Assembly: GCF_002979865.1 (NCBI RefSeq)
Contig: NZ_PCPZ01000003.1
Location: 248,001 to 312,000, forward strand
DNA from: Arthrobacter sp. MYb214
GTDB taxonomy: Bacteria; Actinomycetota; Actinomycetes; Actinomycetales; Micrococcaceae
Direction of reading: 5' to 3'
Length of the DNA: 64,000 nt
Shown: positions 8,509-16,913 of the stretch, piece by piece
How positions within the stretch are numbered: the stretch's first letter is position 1
How the letters are laid out: every line of letters begins with the position of its first letter
Notes under the pieces: model-generated
Told to the model about the DNA's origin: nothing
What the model saw: only the letters and a program-made list of their open reading frames with translations
Database searches by the model: none
Made by a program: the position numbers and the translations under genes

Positions 8509-9690
8509 TCAGCCGCCCTTGGCCGCGGACTTCTTCGCCTTGGCTACTTCGGAAGGCGAGTGGGTGGTTCGGGGTTCTGAACGGTCCTGGGTCATCGCCG
8601 AAGTCGTGCGGATGAACACCGAGATCCAGCTGAACATGATGGCCACGACCGAGAGCTCGAAACCGGTCAGGTTGTAGTAGGACCATTCGCTCCACAGCTG
8701 GAAGGCCGCCCAGATCGCGCCAATGGCCGCGTAGGACAGCATATGGAACACCGCAGGGTAGCCAGGCAGCAGCACGACGGTGCCCAGCAGCAAGAAGATC
8801 ATGGCTGCCGAGACCATCTGCACGAAGGCCGAATGCACTTCCATGGCCACGTCGAAGGGAACCAAGCCAATGCCGATAATGCCGACCGAGACAATCAGCA
8901 GGCACCAGCGCACGAGCCACGGCCGCGGACGCACCATTCGTGCAATCCTGTATCTTTCCAGCGCCGGGCGGCAACGGTAGGACTGCGCCAGGCGGACCAG
9001 GTCGCGGGTCAGGAACTCGGTGAAGGCCGCCAGCACCAAACCGGAAATCACCAGGGTGAGGTTGAAGGTCCAGAAGGAGCCCATGCCGGCCTGCGTTGTT
9101 CCCAGCGAAGAGAACATGCTCTGCCACCAGCCTTGGTCTTCAGCCAGCAGCATGCTGATCAGCACGCCAGCGCCCATGAAGATGCCCAGCACCACGGAAA
9201 GTGATTCCGCGTTGATCCGCGCGGTTGCTTCCAAGGACAGGTAGGCGGAGATGCCCGTGGCGACGCTGACCGCCAACGCGCCTGCCAGCACATCCAGATG
9301 CAGCCCGTAGAAGGCCTGTTGGAACAAATGGAACACAACCAGCAGGATCATGACAGAACTGGCTACGTGCACCAATACGAGGCCCAGGGCCGTGATGATC
9401 TGGCGCCATTTGGGGATCTTCTTCAGCCACGGTTCACGTGCCCGCAGCATCGAACGGAAAGCATAGGCGCTGCTGGTTCCGGCCGAGACAGCACCGCAAG
9501 CGGCGGAGACGATGCCCACGGACAGATCGCCAAAGAGCGGCGGACGCTCGCCGGCAAAGACAATGAGCCCCACAACCAACCCGAATAGGGAACAGAACAG
9601 GCCAGCCCACAGGGCACGGCGCTCAATGTCTAGTTCGCTGACTCGTTTGCTGAGAGTTACATCGGGATATTGGGAATGCACGGAGTACAT
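8509..9690 (-). CDS. Multi-pass membrane protein of unknown function
   Basis: About 393 residues with roughly nine to ten hydrophobic segments, for example ALWAGLFCSLFGLVVGLIVF and LGLVLVHVASSVMILLVVF, and an unstructured Lys/Ser-rich cytoplasmic tail ending AKKSAAKGG. I do not recognise a transporter motif; the organisation resembles DUF998-like or other uncharacterised actinobacterial membrane proteins. A longer ORF runs to 9738 but its first 16 residues (Arg-rich) would sit poorly before a membrane protein; the ATG at 9690 (MYSVHSQYPDV) is preferred, with a weak GAGAGA upstream. The GPP34 gene follows on the same strand. Confidence 0.65.
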   Translation of the reverse strand: MYSVHSQYPDVTLSKRVSELDIERRALWAGLFCSLFGLVVGLIVFAGERPPLFGDLSVGIVSAACGAVSAGTSSAYAFRSMLRAREPWLKKIPKWRQIITALGLVLVHVASSVMILLVVFHLFQQAFYGLHLDVLAGALAVSVATGISAYLSLEATARINAESLSVVLGIFMGAGVLISMLLAEDQGWWQSMFSSLGTTQAGMGSFWTFNLTLVISGLVLAAFTEFLTRDLVRLAQSYRCRPALERYRIARMVRPRPWLVRWCLLIVSVGIIGIGLVPFDVAMEVHSAFVQMVSAAMIFLLLGTVVLLPGYPAVFHMLSYAAIGAIWAAFQLWSEWSYYNLTGFELSVVAIMFSWISVFIRTTSAMTQDRSEPRTTHSPSEVAKAKKSAAKGG

Positions 9691-9759
9691 TCTCTCATTT
9701 TCATTGAAGAACGTGTACCGCTCGCGGCGCCGCCGCACACCGCGCAGCAGCGCACTGCG

Positions 9760-10497
9760 CTAGTGGGAGGCCAAGTCGACCAAGCCGCTTGCCATGAGGC
9801 TCAAGGCACCGCCGAAGGCAATCAGTATCACGAATGCGCGACTGAATTTTTGCGGGATCCTCGGAGCCAGGTAATTGCCCAGCAAGATGCCCAGCACCAT
9901 CGCACCAAGACAGGCACCCCACTGCTGCCAATCCAGTTGAGGCATGCCGCCCTTGGCGGCCAGGGACGTCAGCGACAGCACCAGGAAGTAGAGCTGCACG
10001 GAGATGGCGAATTGCGCCTGCGGCCAGCGGCTGGCCACAGCGTATCCCGCGATGGCCGGGCCGGAGACACCGGCCGTCACCGACATGAAACCGGAAACTG
10101 CCCCGGCACCGACGGCCAATCCCTTGCTTTGGGCCAGCGCTAGATTTCGAATCATGAAACTCGAAACCAGTGCCAGGATCACCATGAACGAAATGCCGAT
10201 GGAAAGCCATGGACCCTCCAGCGAGTTCGCCAGCCAAGCCCCCGGAACGGTCATGAGCATGGCCGGTATGAGCATGAAGGCGACCTTCCGGTACTCGACC
10301 TGACGGAAGACCTGCGCAAAGATCAGCAAACTGCTGCAGGCGCCGAGCAGGTTGACCAGCATGACCCCCTCATGGGGTCCCAAGACCATGACCAGGAAGG
10401 GCGAGGAGACCAGCGCGAACCCCATTCCAGAGATCCGTTGCGTGGAGGCGCCCACGAAAACCGCAGCTGCCAAGCCGATTACCGCCACTAGTTGCAC
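9760..10497 (-). CDS. TauE/SafE (TSUP) family membrane transporter
   Basis: Some 245 residues with about eight membrane helices and the two-fold repeat of the TSUP family: an N-terminal GASTQRISGMGFALVSSPFL motif and a matching second-half GAVSGFMSVTAGVSGPAIAGYAV motif. Members move sulfite, taurine-derived sulfonates or other organic anions out of the cell; the substrate here is unknown. The ORF can be read back to 10557, but a GTG at 10497 follows GGAGG by four bases and places the first helix right at the N-terminus, so it is preferred. The gene diverges from the sarcosine-oxidase-like gene about 100 bases away. Confidence 0.85.
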   Translation of the reverse strand: MQLVAVIGLAAAVFVGASTQRISGMGFALVSSPFLVMVLGPHEGVMLVNLLGACSSLLIFAQVFRQVEYRKVAFMLIPAMLMTVPGAWLANSLEGPWLSIGISFMVILALVSSFMIRNLALAQSKGLAVGAGAVSGFMSVTAGVSGPAIAGYAVASRWPQAQFAISVQLYFLVLSLTSLAAKGGMPQLDWQQWGACLGAMVLGILLGNYLAPRIPQKFSRAFVILIAFGGALSLMASGLVDLASH

Positions 10498-10598
10498 GCT
10501 GCCTCCGCTTTCCCGATTCCCATCCTCTATTACGTTAGTCCACGGCCAATGAGTCAATTGAATGGAGCCCGCTTCAGTTGGAGTTTTACGCTGTAGAG

Positions 10599-11774
10599 GT
10601 GAGCAATGACGTAGATTTCCTGATTATCGGCGGCGGCGCGATGGGCTCGGCGGCCGCGTGGTCCCTGGCCTCTGCCGGGCACGAGGTCCTGCTGCTGGAA
10701 CGCTTTGCCCCGGGGCATATGGAGGGCGCCTCGCACGGAGCAACCCGCAACTTCAATCCTGCTTACACCGAACTGGAGTATCTTCGCCTGCTGCAGCGTT
10801 CCGACGCTTTGTGGGATTCGCTTTCCGAGCAAGCCGGCACTCCGCTGCTGGAACGCACCGGATTGGTCAATCACGGAATCGTTGCCGAACAACGGGCAAT
10901 GCAGCAGAGCCTCGCCCACGCAGGATTCGGCAGCGAGCTGCTGAGCATCGCTGCGGCAGAAGAGCGTTTCGCGGGAATGAAGTTCGAGACCGAAGTCCTG
11001 CATATCCCCGCCGGCGGCCAGATCAATGCCGATCTTGCGGTAGCTTCGCTGCAGAAGCTGGCCGTAGCGCACGGAGCTGCCGTGGAATACGGGCACCGGG
11101 TGACCGCTCTGCAGGTGCTTGCCGATGACCGTGTCGAGGTGCAAGTCCAGCACCAGGGCACCGTTTCGGCTATCCGGGCCCGCCATGCCATCGTCACCGC
11201 GGGGGCTTGGACCGCGCTGCTGCTGGGCGATGCGCTCAAGCTTCCTGCCATCCACGTCACCGAAGAGCACCCGGTGCATTTCGCGCAGAAGGACCTGCCG
11301 GCGCACTGGCCGGGGTTCAACCACACCCTGGATCCGGCACGGGATATCGGATCACGCGTCTTCGGGCCCATCTACGGCATGCGCACCCCGGGGGAAGGCA
11401 TCAAGGTGGGCTGGCATGGTTCCGGACGGATCATCGATCCGGAGCACCGGCCGCACCAGGCCAGCGACGAGCAGCTGCGCGGACTGCAGGACTACGCGGC
11501 ACGCTGGCTTCCGGGAGCGGATCCTTCGCGCTACGAAACGGTGTCCTGCACCTACGCCAACACCGCCGACGAGCACTTCATCCTCGATTCGCTGGGGCCG
11601 GTCACCGTCGGCGCGGGATTCAGCGGCCACGGCTTCAAATTCGTGCCCGCCATCGGCGAATACCTGGCCGACCTGGCCCTGGGCCGGCGTGCGGCCGACC
11701 CCCTGTTTTCCGCGACTCGCACGGCGGCGAAACCGGTCTTCCTGGAACGCCGCCGCGCGGTCGGCCTGGGCTAG
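10599..11774 (+). CDS. Monomeric sarcosine oxidase / N-methyl-tryptophan oxidase family flavoprotein
   Basis: An FAD amine oxidase of about 391 residues. The Rossmann motif IIGGGAMGSAAAWSLASAG is near the N-terminus, then LLERF, and the family signature SHGATRNFNPAY that covers the region where FAD sits near Arg/Lys. The C-terminal YTNTxDEHFILD-like motif (CTYANTADEHFILDSLG) and GFSGHGFKFVPAIGE are typical of MSOX/MTOX. These enzymes oxidatively demethylate N-methyl amino acids or oxidise secondary amines, giving H2O2. The start is taken as GTG 10599 (SNDVDFLIIGGG); a TTG at 10578 would add seven residues. It is convergent with aguA, so a wider amine-catabolic locus is plausible. Confidence 0.87.
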   Translation: MSNDVDFLIIGGGAMGSAAAWSLASAGHEVLLLERFAPGHMEGASHGATRNFNPAYTELEYLRLLQRSDALWDSLSEQAGTPLLERTGLVNHGIVAEQRAMQQSLAHAGFGSELLSIAAAEERFAGMKFETEVLHIPAGGQINADLAVASLQKLAVAHGAAVEYGHRVTALQVLADDRVEVQVQHQGTVSAIRARHAIVTAGAWTALLLGDALKLPAIHVTEEHPVHFAQKDLPAHWPGFNHTLDPARDIGSRVFGPIYGMRTPGEGIKVGWHGSGRIIDPEHRPHQASDEQLRGLQDYAARWLPGADPSRYETVSCTYANTADEHFILDSLGPVTVGAGFSGHGFKFVPAIGEYLADLALGRRAADPLFSATRTAAKPVFLERRRAVGLG

Positions 11775-11778
11775 GGGC

Positions 11779-12810
11779 CTATTCCCGTTCGGTGGCGGGC
11801 AGCTGCTGGGTGATGCAGTGGATGCCGCCGCCGCGGGCGAACAGCTCGCGTGCATCCACGCTGGCCACTTCCCGTCCGGGATAGGCCGCCTCCAGGATGC
11901 TCGCGGCCTGGTGGTCGTTGGGATCATCGAAGCTGCAGGCGATGACCCCGCCGTTGGTCACCAGGTGGTTGATATAGGAATAGTCCACCCAGTCCTCGGC
12001 ATCGCGCAGCACCGTCGGCGCCGGAACGGCAATGAGCTCCAGCGCCCGTCCCTGCGCGTCGGTTGATTGCTCCAGCCGTTCGCGCACCGCCTGCGAAATC
12101 GCGTAGTCCGGGTGCCGCGGATCCTGCTGGTCGTGGTAGAGCACCACGCCGGGCCGGGCGAAGCAGGCGACTATGTCCACGTGGCCGCGCGTGCCGAATT
12201 CCTCGTTGTCGCGGCTCAGCCCGCGATCGAGCCAAATGGTCTTCCGGGTTCCGAGCAGCCGGGCGAACTCGTCCTCTATGTCCTTCTCGGTCTTGCCCGG
12301 GTTGCGGCCCGGATCCAGCTGGACGCTGCGCGTGGCCAGTACCGTGCCCTCGCCGTCCACGTGGATCCCGCCGCCCTCGTTGGTGATCGACGCCCGAATC
12401 TCCTCTGCGCCAGCAAGGCGCGCGACATGGCCCGCCACCAGTCGGTCCTTGTCCCAGGACGCCCAGCTCTGCGCGCCCCAGCCGTTGAAATTCCAGTTCA
12501 CCGCCTTGAGCTGGCCCTGTGCGGTGCGCACGAAGCTCGGGCCGGAATCACGCATCCAGGCATCGTCCAGCGGGTGCAGGCAGTAGCTGACCGCATCACC
12601 CAGATGGCGCCGGGCTGCGGCTTCGCTGGCCGGGTCCACCACCATCGTGACCGGGGTGAAAGCGCTGACCGCCCGGGCCACGGCGCTCCAGGCGGCGCGG
12701 GCCGCTTCGGCCTGCGCTTCGGTTTCTCCCAGCGTGTAGCCGCCGGAGGGAAATGCCATGAAGATGCGCTCATGGGCTTCGGTTTCTGCCGGCATGCGCA
12801 ACTCAGGCAT
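11779..12810 (-). CDS. aguA: Agmatine deiminase
   Basis: The 343-residue enzyme hydrolyses agmatine to N-carbamoylputrescine and ammonia. Family landmarks are all present: DDAWMRDSGPSFV, NWNFNGWG, TNEGGGIHVDGEG, GTRGHVDIVACF and the C-terminal catalytic cysteine in GGGIHCITQQLP. The open frame extends far upstream, but ATG 12810 overlaps the stop of aguB by 8 bases, which fits translational coupling, and the protein then has the usual family length. It follows aguB in a two-gene operon; together they give the two-step route agmatine to putrescine. Two palindromes and a TetR gene lie upstream of aguB and probably control both. Confidence 0.95.
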   Translation of the reverse strand: MPELRMPAETEAHERIFMAFPSGGYTLGETEAQAEAARAAWSAVARAVSAFTPVTMVVDPASEAAARRHLGDAVSYCLHPLDDAWMRDSGPSFVRTAQGQLKAVNWNFNGWGAQSWASWDKDRLVAGHVARLAGAEEIRASITNEGGGIHVDGEGTVLATRSVQLDPGRNPGKTEKDIEDEFARLLGTRKTIWLDRGLSRDNEEFGTRGHVDIVACFARPGVVLYHDQQDPRHPDYAISQAVRERLEQSTDAQGRALELIAVPAPTVLRDAEDWVDYSYINHLVTNGGVIACSFDDPNDHQAASILEAAYPGREVASVDARELFARGGGIHCITQQLPATERE

Positions 12811-13780
12811 GGGTCTGCGTCCGTTCTCCCAGCTGGGCGTCTTCGCGCGGCGCCGCCAGCGCCGCGTAGGTATCGGGACGGCGGGTGCGCAGGAAGGGGA
12901 AGAGCTCCAGCCAGTCACGCCGGGCGTCCAGGTCCAAGGTGGCCACGAGCACCGCTGAGGCATCGCGCGGGGCGCGGGCCAGGATGCGGCCGTAGGGGTC
13001 CGAGATGAATGACGAACCGTAGAAGTCCAGTGCTCCCTCGTCGCCCCACCGGTTGGGGACAACCATGAACAGCCCGTTGGCAATGCCGTTGCCGATGATG
13101 GTCTGGCGCCACAGCGGCTCGGTGTCGAAGTCCGGGTGGTCCGGCTCGGAACCGATTGCGGTGGGATAGGCCAGCAGGTCCGCTCCGGCCAGCGAATAGA
13201 TGCGCGGCGGCTCGCTGAACCATTCATCCCAGCAGGTGGGCAGGCCCATGGCCAGGTCCCCGAGCGCCGCGATGCGGTGCACCGGATAGGGCTCGTCATT
13301 GGGCCCTTCGCGGAAGTATTTGTCCTCGTAGTAGCCTGCGGTCCGCGGAATATGCAGCTTGTTGGTCAGCGCGACGATCCGGCCCTGCGGGGAAAGAACC
13401 ACTGCGGTGTTCAGTCCCAACCCGTCGGCGGCCGGAGCCTTGCGGAACAGCGAGATGTGCACGTGCAGGTTGTACTTCGCGGCCATCTCGCGGGCGAAGG
13501 CCACGGTCGGCCCGTTCTCCAGATCCTCGGCGGTCTCGTCCGCGGCGTCGGCGTCCGGGATCTCGAAGGCCGGATATTTGCCCAGGGTCAATTCCGGGAG
13601 GAAGACGATGCGCGCGCTATGCTTGGCCGCGCGGGCAATGCCGTCCTCCAGTTCCCCGCGCAGTTCCCGCGGGTCTTCACGCCAGCGGTGCTGCACCAGC
13701 GCAATGGTGATCTCGCCGCGCGACTTGGCTTCGGCACGCGCTGGGGAAACGGGTGGTTCAAGGGCCAGGATCTCTTGCAT
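12803..13780 (-). CDS. aguB: N-carbamoylputrescine amidase-like nitrilase-superfamily hydrolase
   Basis: A carbon-nitrogen hydrolase of 325 residues with the Glu-Lys-Cys triad of the nitrilase superfamily: Glu in FLPELTLGKYPA, Lys in YEDKYFREG and Cys in LPTCWDEWF. With agmatine deiminase directly downstream, the likely reaction is N-carbamoylputrescine to putrescine, CO2 and ammonia. The ATG at 13780 has GGAG five bases upstream. The first 20 residues (LEPPVSPARAEAKSRG) are a short extension before the alpha-beta-beta-alpha domain starts at EITIALVQ. A perfect palindrome ends 20 bases upstream of the start codon, in a place suited to repression by the divergent TetR protein. Confidence 0.9.
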   Translation of the reverse strand: MQEILALEPPVSPARAEAKSRGEITIALVQHRWREDPRELRGELEDGIARAAKHSARIVFLPELTLGKYPAFEIPDADAADETAEDLENGPTVAFAREMAAKYNLHVHISLFRKAPAADGLGLNTAVVLSPQGRIVALTNKLHIPRTAGYYEDKYFREGPNDEPYPVHRIAALGDLAMGLPTCWDEWFSEPPRIYSLAGADLLAYPTAIGSEPDHPDFDTEPLWRQTIIGNGIANGLFMVVPNRWGDEGALDFYGSSFISDPYGRILARAPRDASAVLVATLDLDARRDWLELFPFLRTRRPDTYAALAAPREDAQLGERTQTHA

Positions 13781-13799
13781 TGGGCTCCCCTTCAGATAT

Positions 13800-13820
13800 T
13801 AAACGAATGGTATTCGTTTA
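13800..13820. promoter_or_regulatory. Palindromic operator in front of aguB
   Basis: A perfect inverted repeat, TAAACGAAT-N3-ATTCGTTTA, lies between the divergent aguB and TetR genes, 20 bases from the aguB start. A second, imperfect copy lies at 13857-13877. This is the usual size and symmetry of TetR-family operators. Confidence 0.75.
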
Positions 13821-13856
13821 CAGATTAGGTCCAGCGACGGCCTCGGCGCAAGAGAT

Positions 13857-13877
13857 TTAACGAATGACTTTCGTTTA
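13857..13877. promoter_or_regulatory. Second copy of the operator, in front of the TetR gene
   Basis: TTAACGAAT-N3-TTTCGTTTA matches the perfect palindrome at 13800-13820 in most positions (7 of 9 symmetric pairs). It ends 43 bases before the TetR start codon, so binding here would give autoregulation. Confidence 0.65.
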
Positions 13878-13920
13878 TTTGTGTAAGCTCTACCCAGAAC
13901 CTTCAACAACGGGAGAATTC

Positions 13921-14526
13921 ATGGCCAGGCCTTCCAAGCCGAAGCTCAGCACCGCCGCGATCGCCGATGCCGCACTCAAGCTCGTCGACGCCCATGGCGA
14001 GTTCACGCTTCCGCAATTGGCCAAGGCCCTCTCGGTCTCCGCTTCGTCCCTGTACAACCACGTGTCCGGCAAGGATGAGATCATCGAGCTAATGAGAGGC
14101 CGGGCCATGTCGGCGATCAGCCTGCCAGATAGCGTTTCCAGCGACTGGCAGGAGATCGTACAGCAAATTGCCACGTCCTACTGGGAGTCGTATTCAAGGC
14201 ACCCACGGCTGATCCCGCTGCTCACCAGCCACACAGTCCGCGACAGCACCACGCTGCGCGTCTACGATGCACTGGCCGAGGCCTTCGCTATGGCCGGGTT
14301 CGAACCGAAGCGGCGGCTGCAGGCCATCACGATCGTCGACTCCTTTGTGCTCGGATCCGCCTTGGATGCGGCGGCACCTGAGAATGTATGGGAAATCGAC
14401 GGAGAGTCGACACGCGCTTTCAGCGAGACACTGGCCACTGCCCTGGGCGACGAGGACCGGGCGTCAAAGACCTTTGCGGTGGGCCTTGATCTGATTATCA
14501 ATGGTCTATATTCGCTGCCAGGCTAG
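13921..14526 (+). CDS. TetR-family regulator, probable repressor of aguBA
   Basis: A 201-residue protein with an N-terminal helix-turn-helix: STAAIADAALKLVDAHGEFTLPQLAKALSVSASSLYNHVSGKDEIIELMRG is the TetR DNA-binding domain with its SLYNHV recognition region. The rest is an all-helical ligand domain resembling TetR_C-type domains (YSRHPRLIPLLTSHTV). The ORF could start at 13864, but that would lie inside an operator; ATG 13921 has GGGAG seven bases before it. The gene diverges from aguB across a region with two copies of the same palindrome. The stop codon shares CTAG with the stop of the convergent SipW-fusion gene. The ligand may be agmatine or a product, which is inference. Confidence 0.88.
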   Translation: MARPSKPKLSTAAIADAALKLVDAHGEFTLPQLAKALSVSASSLYNHVSGKDEIIELMRGRAMSAISLPDSVSSDWQEIVQQIATSYWESYSRHPRLIPLLTSHTVRDSTTLRVYDALAEAFAMAGFEPKRRLQAITIVDSFVLGSALDAAAPENVWEIDGESTRAFSETLATALGDEDRASKTFAVGLDLIINGLYSLPG

Positions 14527-15653
14527 TGCGGTTGGCAGGTTAAACGCTTGTTGCTGCCCAGAAGTCCAGCGCTGCCATGAATTTGAGTAAAGCTCACCGG
14601 GGCTGAACTCCATGATCCGTAATTCGCCCTGATCGCCACCGTGAATTTTCTGTCGAAGCCTACGAGCAAATCCAGCAGGGCACCCAGTAGACCCTGGCTC
14701 GAAGACAGGGATGTCGTGTAGCTTCGCGTGTTGCCAGCAAGCGACTCTGTCTTTACCGTCGAGCTGCCATTGAGTTGTCCGGTGATGGTATAGGACGTTG
14801 GTTCTGGTCCGGAAACTGACCAATCGAATCGGATGGTTTGCTGGTCCCCGACATTGCCTGTGCATTTAGCGTTGGCTGGGGGCAGAGCCGTGAGCGCAGT
14901 AGCCGTGGCGGAAGCCGCCGCTTGGCTGGAGAAAGCTGCCTGGGTTTGTTCGATTTGAATCGGCAAAAGGCACAACGTGAGCATTGAAAACATGCCAGCC
15001 ATCTGAATCAGGGTCCGTCGCCGAGATCGTTGCGACATGGATTCCCGACTAGCTCCGGATACCCGAAATTCAGTGGCTTGATGCTCGCGACCAGCAAAAG
15101 GGCCTGGGTCCATTTCGGCCTCATTCATGCCCTGCCCGGATGAAAGTCGGCCGCTTCCACCATCCCTCTTGATGAACGCGACATAGAGCAGGTAGGCGCA
15201 CAGCAGTCCGCCGAGAAAATAGGCCCATGGCTGGGACAGCCACGATACGACGTAGCCCAGGACCGGTACACTGGCCAGCAGTTTGTCGACGCTGTCCACC
15301 GCATACGGTTGCAGGTCCGCGACGGGATTGGCATCACCCTTGAGGACCAGCCCCGCGTCCGTCTTTTCGACAACCCGGTGCGTCACCCGCACTTCGTCAC
15401 TGATCACCACCGAAACCACGTCGCCCACGGCGACGTCCTCTACCGCGGTCGGAACAGCCAGCCCCAGGGAACCGGTGGGGATGCCCGGTCCCATTGATCC
15501 CGAGGCGAAAACCAGGGGCTTGATCCCGAAAGCCAACGCCAGCACCGCCATGACCAGGCACAGGGTCCCGGCCGCGGCGCAGGCGTTCAGCACGAGGCGC
15601 TGGAACAGCGTCAGCGAAGATCCTGTGCGGGGTCCAGTTCGATTCAACTTCAT
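14523..15653 (-). CDS. SipW-type signal peptidase fused to a secreted, SipW-substrate-like domain
   Basis: Residues 1-165 are a signal peptidase of the SipW/archaeal type: a membrane helix at about 20-45, catalytic Ser53 in SGSMGPG, His92 in VTHRV and the box LVLKGDANP, then a second helix at about 135-160. Unusually the protein goes on for another 210 residues. After a polar linker, residues 206-240 look like a fresh signal peptide (MSQRSRRRT, a hydrophobic stretch, then QAAFSSQAA, the AxF(S/T) pattern of SipW substrates), followed by a Ser/Thr-rich extracellular domain that may have a fibronectin-like fold. The gene begins one base after the stop of the preceding gene. An internal start at 15038 (MSQRSRRRT) after GGGA is possible. 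Its stop overlaps the stop of the TetR gene in CTAG. Confidence 0.8.
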   Translation of the reverse strand: MKLNRTGPRTGSSLTLFQRLVLNACAAAGTLCLVMAVLALAFGIKPLVFASGSMGPGIPTGSLGLAVPTAVEDVAVGDVVSVVISDEVRVTHRVVEKTDAGLVLKGDANPVADLQPYAVDSVDKLLASVPVLGYVVSWLSQPWAYFLGGLLCAYLLYVAFIKRDGGSGRLSSGQGMNEAEMDPGPFAGREHQATEFRVSGASRESMSQRSRRRTLIQMAGMFSMLTLCLLPIQIEQTQAAFSSQAAASATATALTALPPANAKCTGNVGDQQTIRFDWSVSGPEPTSYTITGQLNGSSTVKTESLAGNTRSYTTSLSSSQGLLGALLDLLVGFDRKFTVAIRANYGSWSSAPVSFTQIHGSAGLLGSNKRLTCQPH

Positions 15654-15654
15654 C

Positions 15655-16230
15655 TCATGAACCCACCGTCGAGGTGAAGTCCAGGGTGATTGCCGTCGTG
15701 GCGCCCTGCAGGGTATTGGCCGCGGTTACTGGCAGCGAGTACTGCACGCACAGGGTTTCGCTGCTGCCGGCGGCCAAGGGCCTGGCGGCCGAGGCACTGC
15801 CGAACTGGGATCCAGCGTTCTTCGACAGCAGCGTGGTTCCGCCCGAGCAAGTAACGCTGGAGCCGGTGCCGCTGACCGTGGCGCCTGTTTTTACAACGAT
15901 ATTGAGTGCCGCCCCCAGCGCAGCGTTGCCCGATTCGGTGATTCTTCCGCCGAAAACATAGGGCGCCGAGATGGAACCGGTGTTCTTCACTGTCACGACG
16001 GATGCCGATGTCGAGCCCGGAAACAGGTTATTGCCGCTGATGGGCATCTGGTAGCTGGCCGAGGTTGCGCTGGTCGCAGTAGCTCCAACTCCCAGGGCAA
16101 CGGTGGCCGTGCTGACGTTCGAGGTAGCTGTCGCTTGTCCGGTCCATGAGGCCAGCGTCGAGACGGTGCCGAATCCTACGAGGACGCCCAAGGACAGAAT
16201 TGCCTTGATGCGCATTGAACGGTCGCTCAT
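15655..16230 (-). CDS. Small secreted protein with SipW-type signal (TasA/camelysin-like class)
   Basis: Residues 1-35 form an export signal with the SipW-type cleavage context: AILSLGVLVGFGTVSTLASW followed by TGQATATSNVSTATVAL. The mature part (about 155 residues) is rich in Ser, Thr, Ala and Gly with few charges (VVTVKNTGSISAPYVFGG, TLCVQYSLPVTAANTLQGA), a make-up like that of secreted beta-sandwich proteins such as TasA/camelysin relatives, and has two Cys (SVTCSGG, ETLCVQY) that may form a disulfide. It overlaps the preceding gene by four bases (ATGA) and lies one base from the SipW-fusion gene. Likely processed by one of the two signal peptidases of this operon. A structural role at the cell surface is inference. 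Confidence 0.78.
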   Translation of the reverse strand: MSDRSMRIKAILSLGVLVGFGTVSTLASWTGQATATSNVSTATVALGVGATATSATSASYQMPISGNNLFPGSTSASVVTVKNTGSISAPYVFGGRITESGNAALGAALNIVVKTGATVSGTGSSVTCSGGTTLLSKNAGSQFGSASAARPLAAGSSETLCVQYSLPVTAANTLQGATTAITLDFTSTVGS

Positions 16231-16913
16231 TCTTCCACTCCGTCCGTTTCAAGTTCCTTTTGTTTCCTTCGTTGCGCAGCAAGCAACGATAATCCCCCGA
16301 TACCCGCGATGCCTGCCGCCGCAAGCAGCGCCGCACCGCGGAACCCGGTATCTCCGAGCCCATCATGCCGCTCGGGAGGATCCGATTGGGGCAGCTCTTC
16401 CCTCGGCGCATCACTGTCGGGCGAATACCCTTCGTCAGGCGGCCGCGAAGAATCCGGAGCTTGCCCATCTCCGCCTGCTAATTCGACGGCGTCGATGCGC
16501 ACCTGCAACGAAGGCACCTGCTGGTCCTCCGACTCATTTTTCGCCGACCAGGGCAGTCCGACCCTCAGTCCGAATTCCGCGGCTTTGTCCGGTTCCAACC
16601 GGACTACCGTGGCTCCGGCTGTTTCGAAATAGATCCTGGTTGACGCAGCGGGCTCGATCGTCCGGATGCGGACTTCGATATCCGACTCCCGGTCATTGCG
16701 AATCCACAAGGATCCTGTGGATTCAACGCCCGGCGCCAAGACCGGGGCTCCTCCAAATACCTGCGGTGGGGCATCGGAATAGACCCGGCCGTCCAAGCTG
16801 TAGCTTAGGCCCTGGTCAGTTTCCGCGGCTGATGCGGGCAGTGCCAGGCCGAGTGCCGCGCAGGGAATCACGGCCGTCATGGCCGCGCGGGCTGCAAGAA
16901 AACGGAGCTTCAT
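16227..16913 (-). CDS. Surface protein with signal peptide and LxxTG-like C-terminal anchor
   Basis: The 228-residue protein has a classical signal peptide (MKLRFLAARAAMTAVIPCAALGLALPASAA), a beta-rich domain of about 110 residues (GSLWIRNDRESDIEVRIRTIEP), a Pro/Asp/Ser-rich linker (DSSRPPDEGYSPDSDAPREELPQSDPP), then LGDTG, a hydrophobic segment (AALLAAAGIAGIGGLSLLAA) and the basic tail QRRKQKE. The end follows the layout of a sortase sorting signal, but with LGDTG in place of LPxTG. So it is either wall-anchored by a sortase that accepts LxxTG, or simply a membrane-tethered protein. Both ends overlap neighbours by ATGA. It is the only protein of the operon with an ordinary signal peptide. 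Confidence 0.78.
   Translation of the reverse strand: MKLRFLAARAAMTAVIPCAALGLALPASAAETDQGLSYSLDGRVYSDAPPQVFGGAPVLAPGVESTGSLWIRNDRESDIEVRIRTIEPAASTRIYFETAGATVVRLEPDKAAEFGLRVGLPWSAKNESEDQQVPSLQVRIDAVELAGGDGQAPDSSRPPDEGYSPDSDAPREELPQSDPPERHDGLGDTGFRGAALLAAAGIAGIGGLSLLAAQRRKQKELETDGVEE

Noticed and set aside
12811-13299. Upstream part of the 506-codon frame that contains agmatine deiminase
   Set aside because: It lies fully within aguB in another frame; the deiminase family begins near the coupled ATG at 12810, so the extra 163 codons are a shadow.
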